Shown piece after piece: positions 22,917 through 33,900 of a stretch of 64,000 bases of DNA. Location of the stretch: positions 71,198,173-71,262,172 of the forward strand of contig CM037781.1 in assembly GCA_021229015.1 (NCBI GenBank). The letters are read 5' to 3'. Within the stretch, counting starts at the first letter, position 1; the number at the start of each line of letters is the position of its first letter. The translations under genes were made by a program, and so were the position numbers. This stretch comes from Solen grandis (taxonomy: Eukaryota; Mollusca; Bivalvia; Adapedonta; Solenidae). The notes beneath the pieces are model-generated. The model was not told where the DNA came from. It ran no database searches and worked only from the letters and a program-made list of their open reading frames with translations.

Positions 22917-23529
22917 TGCGGAATCCAGTAATAGAATTTAGACTATATTTATTTAATGCTTTTTTATGGATTTCCTAGAAATAACATTGGATAATATCCT
23001 GATTATTTCAGTGTTTTGAACAGTGAAATGATCAGGAAAACAGTGAAATTATCAGGAACTTGAAACCGACCCAACATTATAAATTGATCGGAGTGTCAGT
23101 TGTGCTGGGTTTCACACAAGAAATGATGACATAAATAATGTCACACATGCGAGGTAATCCCGCCAATTTTGAAGTGTGAAAATCACAGCTAATTTCTAGC
23201 CTTAAAAGCATTAAATGAAAAGTTTGTTTTGGTGAAAGATTGACTAAAAATTTCATTCGTGGTCATGAAAAGATGCATTTTCACTTGTGGCATCGCCACT
23301 CATGAAAATATCACTTTTTATGTTCACTCAGGGAAATAATTATTCCATCTTACACCAAAATATAAACAATTATCCTCTTTATAATGTACAAAATCATTTT
23401 CTTTTTAACTTCTCACATCCCTTTTATCCCTTCAAACCTCATTTGACTTTTCTATTACAGAGAATCAGTCAGTGATTTTTTGGGTTTTTTTTTTTTACTA
23501 CCTGTGGCTTTCTTATTGGGAAAATAATA

Positions 23530-23915
23530 GCTGACCAGAGATCAAGAAATAACAATCTTTATACATTCAAACACATTCATACTGTCAAAGATTCATACAA
23601 GTACTCCTTTTATCCCAGAACTGTAGCACAGTGGAACCTCCTGCCATTGCAGGCCCATGAAGCAGCCACAGTGGATGCCTTTACAGCCATGATCCCTGTG
23701 TCTGTTCTCATCCCCATTTTCCAGCAGTAGATAGCATATACTTTGTACAATAGTTTTAAATTGCACTTGTAGATATTAACTAAAACCTTTAAACATCACT
23801 TCAGATTGATAGCTCTGAACTGTTATATACACCTCTTGATTTATAAATTAGGCGCCGACACAAAATCTTCAAAATTGAAGGAGTGCTGTATATAGAAGAA
23901 GAAGAAGAAGAATAA
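23530..23915 (+). mobile_element. 3' end of a non-LTR retrotransposon (LINE)
   Basis: One frame around 23590-23700 reads SYKYSFYPRTVAQWNLLPLQ, then AHEAATVDAFTAM. This is the conserved 'FFPRTIxxWNxLP...A...F' C-terminal signature of reverse transcriptase ORFs in CR1/L2/jockey-type LINEs. About 200 bp of 3' UTR follows, ending in a (GAA)n tail at 23893-23911. The rest of the element is missing, as expected for 5' truncation. Confidence 0.65.
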
Positions 23916-24039
23916 GCATTATACATCAAATATTTGGAAATCACAGGATGAAAAAGTTTTAACACAACAATTACCTAATAAAAGGTGATATTATGTCATA
24001 GAAAGTTTCAAATCAATGTGACGGCCTATAGAAATTTGT

Positions 24040-24900
24040 GTAAGTGGTCCTGTAGCTCAGTTGCTCAGGAGGGGTCCCAGGTTTGAGTTCCAGTCTGGCT
24101 GCACATTTTTCTCTCCTGGTTTCATTTGGCGCCCAACGTGGGACTGTTACAGTATAATTCTCCAGTATATACTGCCTTTGGGTTTCGTCAGGAACATAGC
24201 AATTTGTTCTCTGTACTGTAAATTCTGGGACAAATTCCAAAGTGGCAGGTTCCAGCTGGCTTGCGGTAGGTCGGTGGTTCTACCCGGGTACCTCTGTGTA
24301 CTCGGGGTCTTCCTCCACCTGTAATTAGCTGGACGTCGCTATATGATTGAAATACTATCGCAGCGACAGTAAAACCCCAATACAACAACAACAAAGTGGC
24401 AGGGGTGTATGATATAGCCTATAAGTAATCCTTGTTGGTGAGAAATTTGTGTAAGTGGTCTGGTAGCTCAGTGAAGGGGCCCTGGTTTGAGTCCTGGCCT
24501 AGCTGCACATTTTCTCACTTGGTTTCAGTTCAACTAGGGGCCTGAACCATTAGACAGACCTGGCTACTGTGCCACATTGGATGCCACAAAAACTAGCTCT
24601 ATGGCAAGATAGTACAATTGCCATTATATACCTCTTTTACATAACCTCTTTCTTTCAAGTCTCTGTCCTCAGATTCCTTGAGTATGAACGTCTGTAGGAC
24701 TTTCTAAGGGTGCAATCTCTTCTATAATTTGAAATATTTATGTTTCAAATGTCACAGGGGTGAGAAAACTGTGCAGCCTGACCTGGACTCGAACCCAGGG
24801 CCTTTTGCTCTACCGACTGAGCTACCAGGCCACATACACTTCTTTCTCCCCTATTGTGAGTAATCGGTACTGTGATGTTAACAGTAAAAATATGCGAGTA
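24040..24900. mobile_element. Cluster of tRNA-derived SINEs (families 1 and 3)
   Basis: Family 3 heads (GTCCTGTAGCTCAGT or GGCCTGGTAGCTCAGT, with GGTTTGAGTCC or GGTTCGAGTCC) occur on the plus strand near 24045 and 24450 and on the minus strand at 24765-24835. A plus-strand family 1 body with its tail (GGACGTCGCTATATGATTGA) lies at about 24240-24395, ending in a CAA repeat. The minus-strand head has clear A and B boxes but lacks room for an anticodon arm, so it is not a tRNA gene. Confidence 0.6.
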
Positions 24901-25090
24901 ACACAAATTTCATTAAATTACATGAATTGTTTCTTTTGAGTAAAAAGCTATTTCATTGGGAAATAGGTAAATATTTTGGGAAAAGATGTCAGTTTTTTGC
25001 AAGGGGAAATCACCTGTAAAAGGTAGTAAATTTACCCCCCAAAAATCACTGTCATTGATTTCTATTTAACACCTTAAAGGTGTTTCAGCA

Positions 25091-25952
25091 TTTTTTAGCT
25101 CGACTTTTCGAAGAAAATGAGAGCTTATACTGTCACTCGGGCGTTGGCGTTGCAACACAAGGTTAAAGTTTTTCTCAAACATCAATAACTTAAATACTAT
25201 CAAAGGTATTCCACCCAAACTTAAAATACTTATTCACCATCATCACTTCTACCTTACTTCTAAGGCCCACAACCCTGGCTACCCTATTTTTGGAGTTATG
25301 CCCCTTTCATACTTACAAAACAGCCAAAATCAAGGTTAAAGTTTTTACAAAGTTGTATATTTTCAATACTATCTACGGTATTCAACTGAAACTTCAAGTA
25401 CATATTCACCATCATTACCTCTACCTTACAAACAAGGCCATAACTCTTGCTGTACTACTTCTAAGTTATGCCACTTTCATACTTAAAACAACCAAAATCA
25501 TGGTAATTTTTTTACATAGTTGTACTATCACATGTATTTGACTGAAACTTCAAGTACTTATTCACCATCACTACCTCTGCCTTACTAGCAAGGCCCATAA
25601 CCCTGGCTGTACTACTTCTTGAATTATGCCCCTTTCATACTTAGAAAACAGCCGAAATCATGGTTAATTTTTTTACAAAGTTGTATATTTTCAATACTAT
25701 CTCAGGTATTCCACCATAACTTGGAATACTTATTTATTGTTTACCCACACTACCTCAACTTTACTGGCAGGGCCCATAATCCTATATGCAGTGTATTTTC
25801 AGTTTTACCCTTTTATACTTAGATATTTTTTGGCTGTATTTACAAATAGCAAATAGGTTGGGCAACAACCTCTAATAACATCAAAGATTGGCCCTTTCTT
25901 TAATGGCGAACTGAGAAAAGTCGAGCGCGCTGTCTTATGGACAGCTCTTGTT
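25091..25952 (+). mobile_element. Helentron-like non-autonomous element (copy 2)
   Basis: Starts TTTTTTAGCTCGACTTTTCG and ends GAAAAGTCGAGCG, then the stem GCTGTC-ttatg-GACAGC, then TCTTGTT. The core is three to four direct repeats of about 165 bp (anchors 'catacttaraaaacagccraaatca' at about 25310, 25479 and 25637). The core-repeat size is like the 'pearl' and related elements of bivalves. No coding capacity. Confidence 0.7.
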
Positions 25953-26017
25953 TTTTCTAACAGACAGATTTTTCTAAAAATTTTCACTTAAGTACTTTAG
26001 ACTATAACTAAAAGATA

Positions 26018-26809
26018 CAGTAGAACCTCGTTAAATCGAAGTCCTTGGGACCAAGCTGAAAACTTCAAAATAACAATTATTCGGATTAAAAATCCGATGG
26101 AAATTTCAGGTTGTGAGCTTGCATGTCTGCGTTTTCATTACTGGTGCATATGGTGGAAATCGTTATGCCGTGAAAACCACCTATTAGGTGTACGTATATA
26201 CTATTTGCAAGTTAAAGTAATGAAAATACATCATGATCTACTTAGATGCTTCTGATGAACATAATTATTCTACCATGTCAAACAATGATACATATTTTTA
26301 CCGTTGACCTGCTGCTTCAGGTAACATTTCAAGCCGGTGACGAACGCGATGATATGGAATGTAGATCTACTAAAGATCTGACACCTGGTTTTATCAGCTG
26401 GCACGTGCATATTATGCAACCTGTCAGACATCGATTACCAATAATCAACATTTCCAGTGGGACACATGTTGCTCAACCCAATCTCGAAAAAAGGTGTGAA
26501 AAACTTGCCTGAGCTATCACTCAAGGTACCTTCGCAAAATAAACTTGGTTACTGAACCGGATGCAATTGATAATAAGGACGATAATTTGTTCATGAAAAT
26601 TTATGAAATTTGAATTCGAAATAAAAATTGAAAAATGTACATGAATTGTGACCTTTTATTTCGAAATAGCTAAAAAATCGAAATAGCGAAATTGGATTTA
26701 ACATTTTATTTTTAGTTAAAATAAGAAGGGAAGAAATTGGGACCAAAAATAAACTTCAAAATGGCGAGGAATTCGGTTTAATGATGTTCGGTTTGGCGAG
26801 GTTCTACTG
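26018..26809. mobile_element. pogo/Tigger-like MITE with TA duplication
   Basis: TIRs CAGTAGAACCTCGTTAAAT and the rc of ...GGCGAGGTTCTACTG, flanked by TA on both sides (26016-26017, 26810-26811). The subterminal parts repeat 'cttcaaaat' and 'cgaaatagc' motifs as in Tc1/mariner/pogo derivatives. No transposase frame. Confidence 0.7.
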
Positions 26810-27208
26810 TATATGAATTAAAAATAGGGGGTAACCATGCTCATTTTAGATTTAGCTTTTGGTAAAATATCACAGTTAGGCAGTTTTTGCTAAAATTTGT
26901 TGAAAAATCAGTGTTTAACAATGGGAAAGACTGCTTGGTTTGGATTTATCAGGGATTTATAATTATGTAAAACATGAATAAAAGTTCAAGGGTTTAGTGC
27001 AAAACTAAGTAAGTGCATACTTAACTTAAAAGATAAAGAAGTAGTTAACAATAATTTTGCACCAAGCCTCTGGAAGAATTATATGAAGTGTTTTCCTATG
27101 ACATTCCAGTAATATTTTGCACCAATAAAATGACACTCCTAAAATTTTATACCAGATTGTGATTTTTTTTGCATTAAATTTTGGAAAAGAGCAGCTCGTT
27201 TTCTCAAC

Positions 27209-27450
27209 TTAACCCTTTTCCTCATAGAGGAAACCATGAAAAGACCTATGCAAACAACATAAAACCAGATCAGCCTGCGAGTAACTCGCAGGCTGATCAG
27301 GTTTTATGTTGTTCGCTGCTCCTCAGTAGTCTGGAAATGAGGACTTTATAATTATATTTGGTAAGGTTTAACTGTGGTTTTCTGCAGATCAGGCTTTATG
27401 TGGTACCTATTGAGTGCGTCAAAATGAGTCTATATGAGGGAAAGGGTTAA
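27209..27450 (+). mobile_element. MITE family A (copy A3)
   Basis: TTAA on both ends, full hairpin. Its arms carry matching changes at GCAAACAACATAAAAC and GTTTTATGTTGTTCGC, so most of the hairpin pairing is kept. Confidence 0.85.
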
Positions 27451-28162
27451 ATAGGTCACATTTTGGTTTAAAAAAAAATTTGATTGGGAAACAAAATTTA
27501 ACCTGTTATGGTTTCTTTGAGTTTGCATTTTCTTTGGATACATTGAATATCAAAATCTGCTAAAAATTATAATCCATGATCGCAAATAATTGGACAAGAC
27601 ATTTCGATCAATCATTGATTATGTAATTGATTTGATTGTTAACCATCCTTGTATGTAAAATTTGACTTTGAAAGCAAAAGAAATATCTTAATTTAATAGA
27701 CAAAGGTACTATCAAAGAATGTTTATCACTACAAGAGACAAGAATTAGCAGGCTATTAATGCAAGATTGAAAAATAATTGGAAAAAATCAGAGGAAAAAA
27801 AAATTAAAAAAGAATTCAGATATATAGTTGATTTAGTATTAATATTGTTTCTTTTTTTTTTTCTTTCATTTTTTGGTACACATACTCTTAATTAATTATT
27901 GGCAAGGAGAAAAATTAGAAGAATTGATTATGAAGGAACATAATCGATGATGTCCGACTTCGGTAGCTTTTGATCAATCGTCGATTATAATCGATCATTG
28001 TTTTATCTCTATGGACAATAATCTTTCCCAGGTTCAAAAATGGTACAACCCAGGAACTTTGAGGAAAAGTATTAGATGATAAATAAATTGTTTACAAATT
28101 GGTTAAATAAGTTTAAACATGAAAACATTAAGAATTTATTTTCCCAATATGACTTTTTGAAG

Positions 28163-28282
28163 GTGGTCTGTACTGATGACATGGGAGACTGCATCACTCA
28201 GGCAATAGCCAACCTGTCCACGCAGAGCACTGAGTTCAAACGCACGCTGAACATCCTTATCAAATATGAAATACATGGCTTG
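28163..28282 (+). CDS. Zinc-finger locus exon A (shared N-terminus)
   Basis: Acceptor tgactttttgaag (weak tract), donor GGCTTG|GTAAGT, phase 0 end. The frame reads VVCTDDMGDCITQAIANLST and continues to IKYEIHGL. The internal ATG at 28181 has a good context (GACATGG) and is the likely start if this is the first coding exon. If not, exon A starts at 28163 in phase 0 and a further exon lies upstream. Confidence 0.65.
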
Positions 28283-30947
28283 GTAAGTTGGACAAATTTG
28301 AGTATTTTTTAGTCCCCTACCGGTGTTTACACTGGAGGGAATTATAGGTTTGCCCTCTGTCTGTCACTCTGTCCGTCCATGTGTCCGTCTGGAAATCTGG
28401 ATCCCAATGACTACTAACTTTCTTTGGTTTGTCAATTTCAGATTCTGTGCAAAGTTCATTGACATTACAAGATGTAATAAAAAAAACTGGATATTTTTCA
28501 TTTTGACATTGTTCCAGTGATGATCGAAATCAGCATCAGACGCATTTCCATGGAAACTGGGACTAGTGTAAAAAACACTTACATGGTCATTATGTGGTGT
28601 GGATAACTTATATTGATTAAAAATTAAATTGATATTGTAATTTTAAACTTAAATAATTAGAATCATATGTAGAAAATAAAGTGGTATCAAGTATCAATAT
28701 TCATTAAGAGAAATATTAATTGAAAACAGCAGATGTTTTAACATATATGTGTTCGTGTGTTGTGTAATGTAGTCAACAGACCGGACCCGCATTTGATACT
28801 AGTCATACAACAATTTATTGGTGTAAATTTTGCTTTTGATTTTAAAAACAAGCTAGGATTGTTTAGTTTTGATGATGTTATTTATTATCTTATTGAAATT
28901 ATCTCATTAAGACATGTTTAGAAAATGTTAGCAATTTCACTGCAAAATCTGTGTTAAAAATACTCGCAACTTTTCTACTCATTGCCTTAAGTGAGGTTAA
29001 TTGAGCCGAATCATTAATAAGAGTTAATATAAAACTACATTATACAAAGTAGAAAAATCCCCCTGCAGAGTTCTGTCCAGATATTGAAAACCATGGGCTA
29101 CATGGCCCAATGAGCTAAGAAAAGGTGGGCCATTTTTTAATTTGATGGGCTTTACCAGAAACTTTGTTGGTATGAATAGGTTGAAGCGAAAACAAGTCAT
29201 GATACACAGTATGATTAACCCTTTCCCTCATAGAGGAAACCATGAAAAGACCTATGCGAACAGCATAAAACCAGATCAGCCTGCAAGTAACTCGCAGGCT
29301 GATCAGGTTTTATGCTGTTCGCTGCTCCTCAGTGGTCTGGAAATGAGGATTTTGTAATTAAATTTGGTAAGGTTTAACTGTGGTTTTCTGCAGATCAGGC
29401 TTTATGTGATAAAAATTTTTCATGAATACAACAATATGTATCCTTATCAATCTAAGAACTACATGTACTCACATCATTATTATTTAGTGGTGAGGGAACC
29501 TTATGTTTTAATGCATAAATATTTTATATAGTTTCAATTCACAATGTGGAAAAGATGTGCATTGTGCTCTGGTAATTCAATTAAATGGCCTTCATTATAA
29601 GACCAATGCAAATAAATAGAAGAAGATTGTTTCACTTCACTTGCTGTCGCTGGTTGACATTGTCTTGAAAATGGGTGGGGTGATTTATTTTTTATTTACT
29701 TTTCGCCAAAAATACTATCTACTCATCAATCAAATTAAGAAATACATGTACTCTATAATTTTTCTTTTCAAAGAATTTATCGGCTTATTTGATATCATTC
29801 TACTTTATTAGAAAGTCATCTTGATGCCATTAACTGCAGGAAAATTTGTGGCAAGCAGGGAATGCCGGTCTTTTTGTGACTATTTTAGTCATATTTTCCA
29901 AACAGTAGTTGCATGCTGCAGTATATTAATCGTAGTAAATATGAATCTGAATCGCTAAAAGAGAAGAAACACACACGCAAAATAACAATAACATTTAATC
30001 ACTCTCTTATGCCGATCAACTCCATTTTGAAAAAAGGAAATTCCCCAAACAAGAATCTACGTCACGACACAGTACTTTCATTTTCGTCAGGTATTAATAG
30101 TAACTAATTTGGGGATTTACGCCGCAGAAAACGAAAGTTACTCTATGAAAGGTATTGTTTATACACTCTAAGCCGATTATCAGAACTGCTTGAATTTTTG
30201 GCGCACCCTATGGCCCATCTCTGTGGATTTTTATGTGCCATTTTGGTTCATTAAGCGCCAGTGGAGCAAGAGCGCGGCCTGGGCGGAATACTGCCACTTT
30301 TAGCTTGTTTGCATACTCCCCCCCCCCACCCCCCCTTCCAATGGGCCCCTGACTCCTTTCCCCCAAAGTGAAAAAACCACTAACGTGATACTACAATGTG
30401 GCAGCACTATATCGGTCTCAAATAGACAAAGTCTCCAAATGATTGAAATACTGTCAACAGGATGTTAGACCCAATAAACAAACAAACCTTTCTCTTACAA
30501 ATGGCTATAATCAATGCATGAAATACCTGTAGTGTTAACTTCAGTTTAGGTCAGTGGTTTATCTCGGTGACATTCTTAAATGCTGATTATTATTATGTTA
30601 TGTTTCTTCATTGTCAGTATTTTATGATTGTCAGAAAATATTCAATATTTACTATTTTGGTATTCGAATATTCGGATGAGGTTACGAGCGAATATTCGAA
30701 TATTCTAATCAATTTCCGTAATTAAATACTCATAGTTTATTTACCTTTAATATTGCTTTTTAGTATGACTAAGCGTAAGCAGTTACGGTGCCTATGAAAT
30801 TCACACGGTCATAAGTTTACCTTTTAGAAATAGATAATAAAAAAAATGCGAACGTGCGTTTGTGTGTGTGCATGCATGTTGTATTATAATTTCAATGAGT
30901 GTTTGCTTTAATTTTAAATCGTGTCTGTGTGTCTGTCTATGTCTCTC

Positions 30948-30984
<37 letters not shown>

Positions 30985-33900
30985 AAAAAAGAAAGAGTAT
31001 ATCGTTTTTTTTTTTTATTTATTTATTCCTATAGTTATCTAAAGATTTAGAAAATAAAAGACACACATAATATCAAATCATAAATAGCACACATACAATC
31101 GCTGATATCTATTGCACTTTATTCGTCCGCATTACAGAATGCAGCGATAGTCTGTTTCGCAACTTATTGATCAGAATTCCTGTTTTGGAGAAGATTCTTT
31201 CAGATGGGACGGATGTTGCCGGAATCGACAACACACGCCTGGCCACATGTGCAACACGCGGGAACCGTGCTTCTTGTTGTTTCCACCAGCATAGGGGTGA
31301 TGCCTGCTCCTCAGGTGGTTCCAACAAGTAGCGGCGGAATTCGTCAGCTTCTGCCCTCTCTGTGGAACGTGACACAATAAATGTCAGCTTACGGCGTTTG
31401 GAGGGTGTCGACTGTGTCTCCTCACGTGCTGGTAGCTTCAGGGGAACCTCGTCAAGTCGAGCCTCAAGGGTTTCTTCTGCGATGCGGCGCTGCTGGGATG
31501 AGAGGAAGTCCAAGTCCTTATACCGAGGGTCTAGAAGTGATGCCAGCACTGCAGTGGAGCGCGCAGTCTCAGACTCTGATGGCCGGAAACGGCGTATAAA
31601 ATCCTCACGGATAGCCTCCTTCACTTTCGAGACCACTGAGTTGTCATCAGACTTGGAGCGAAGAGGGCCTTCTACTAATCCACATACAACAGGATATATT
31701 TCCGAACAAGACACGTTTGTCTCCGTACACATATACTCAGTAGTATCAGTCAGGTCGCTGAGCACACTAACTAAATCGCTAGCCATGTCCCATTCAGTGT
31801 CCTTCAGTAGGAGATGAGTATCCGTTTTCTTAGTTACACTCTCGTCTAACAATATGTCCGTCACAACACGGCGCTGTTCCAGGAGGCGTTTCAGCATAGC
31901 ATGTGTGGAGTTCCATCTGGTTGAAACGTCCTGTACTAGCTCGTGTCTCGGAGTACGTAGAATCTGCTGGCGTGTACGCATTTCTGCTGTTAGGGTTGTA
32001 GAATGCTTGAAATGTCCCACGAGTCTGCAACACTTTAGTTACATTTGGCAGTTCTAAAGCTGGTTTCACTGTCAGTTGTAGTGTGTGACCGAAACACCCA
32101 AGGTCACCCCATTCCTCGCACCTATTACCGGCGGCCTCCATATTTCTTGCATTATCATGCACGCATGTATCTACCTTTCCCTGCAGACCAAACTCTGAGA
32201 CTGTGTCTTTTAGTCTGTTGGCGATGTTATCTGCCGTATGCCGCTCTGGCATCGCACGTGTTACGAGCACGTTACTCGCCATTTCCCATTCACGGTCGAT
32301 GTGGTGCTCTGTGATGGTGATGTAACTGTCCGTGGCATTAGAAGTCCATGTATCCGTGGTGATGGCAGCGCTGGGTACATCCTGCAGGTCAGTCACCAGC
32401 TGACTCTTCTCTTCGTCGTAGCGTTTCTCTATGCGCGCTCTAATCGTATTCCGCGTCGGTACATGATACTCAGGAGCCACTAGCGTCATCAATTGTCGGA
32501 ACCCTTGACCGTCTACTAGGCTAAGAGGGAGGTAATCTTTGACTATCATTGTCACTATTGCCTGAGTGATGCTTTCTCCTTCACTCTGGGATATTCGCTT
32601 AGGTGTTCTCGCAAAATTGGTGATGGGCATTTGTTTCTTAGACTCATTATCATGGTTGAGTGCTGAAGGGTGTTTGTTTCTAAGATGATTTCTCAAGTTG
32701 GTTGTCGTCCCTGAGTAGGTGAACGTCCCTTCACACAGCGTACACCTAGCAGTCTTTCGATCTTCTGACCGTTGGAAAAACTTCCATACATCGGATGTTA
32801 CAGTAGGTGGCATTTTTGAAGCTGCTGATTATGATACGTGAACGTATGGCTGTTGTCCTAAGACTACATAAGATTGTTCTAGTGTTTAGCTAAATATATA
32901 CATTATTTATCACAGCAGAATTGGGAAGAAAAAAAAAAAACCAATCAAATGATGCGGTATTGACGATCACAATAAAAATTGCATAATCGACAACCCTTGC
33001 CAGGCCCTGGCCCTGCCACTTAATTGTCCCGCCGTTTTAGATTAGTGCTAGTAGACATCTGGTATATACACCTAAATAAACAATCGTCCAATTAGCAATC
33101 CCGATTCAAGGTTTGCATACTCGCTGCAAACTGTCATCTTTTCGACCCCTTCCATATTCGCGGCCAAATGCCACTTTGACACACCCAGTTTAATCAATTG
33201 ACCAATGAGCGACCGAAAAGTAACGATTTACCTTGACAACCCTTATCATGCCCTGGCTCTGGCCTGCCACTTAATTGTCCCGGCGATTTTAATTAGTACT
33301 AGTAGGAATATACAATATACCTAACCAATGCAAACAATCGTCCAATTAGCCATCCCGATTAAAAATTGCGTAATCGCTGCAAACTGTCACCATGATAATA
33401 TCCACAGGGCCCCGACAGTGTTAATTGGTTGACACTTTCACGGTTAACGCTGGCATACGAAACATAATATGAGAGGCAAAATTAAAAACGTTAATTTTAT
33501 ATTTTTTTTAAATTTATCTAACTTTTATTTTTTTTATTAGAATATTCGAATCCTAATTTAGGATTCGAATATTCTAAACGTTACCGAATATTCGAATATT
33601 CGAATATCCGTTGCCATCCCTATTTACTATATATGTAGCTTCTTAATAACATTTTAATCTGATAATTTGTAGCAGAAATATTAAGAAAATAGAATCTTTT
33701 CTGTGTAAAAGAAAAACATGTGATGGTATCAAAACTAGCCCAGGTGGCAGTCCACACCTGAATGGCTGCAACGTGCAAATGTTGATTCATTGACATAGTG
33801 AGGAGTTTGTAATGATACTCAGAGTTTACCATGACACACTAAATTGTCCATTTTGACACTCAAATTGTGTGACTGACTGCCACATACTTAAAGATTTGCT

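Larger units (their letters stand above)
30656..33622 (-). mobile_element. hAT-superfamily DNA transposon, about 3 kb, with 8-bp target duplication
   Basis: Flanked by TTTACTAT at 30648-30655 and 33623-33630, the 8-bp duplication typical of hAT. The right end reads inward as TAGGGATGGCAACGGATATT, then CGAATATTCG repeats. The left end keeps only GGTATTCGAATATTCGG, so that terminal repeat is eroded. Palindromic GAATATTC words are dense in both subterminal regions. The single transposase frame on the minus strand is broken (31109-32813). Upstream of it are two direct repeats of about 160 bp (32984-33140 and 33232-33390). Confidence 0.85.

Noticed and set aside
24765..24835. tRNA gene on the minus strand
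   Set aside because: A and B boxes are clear, but the distance between the D-arm-like and T-arm-like parts is too short for an anticodon arm, and body sequence follows. It is a SINE head.
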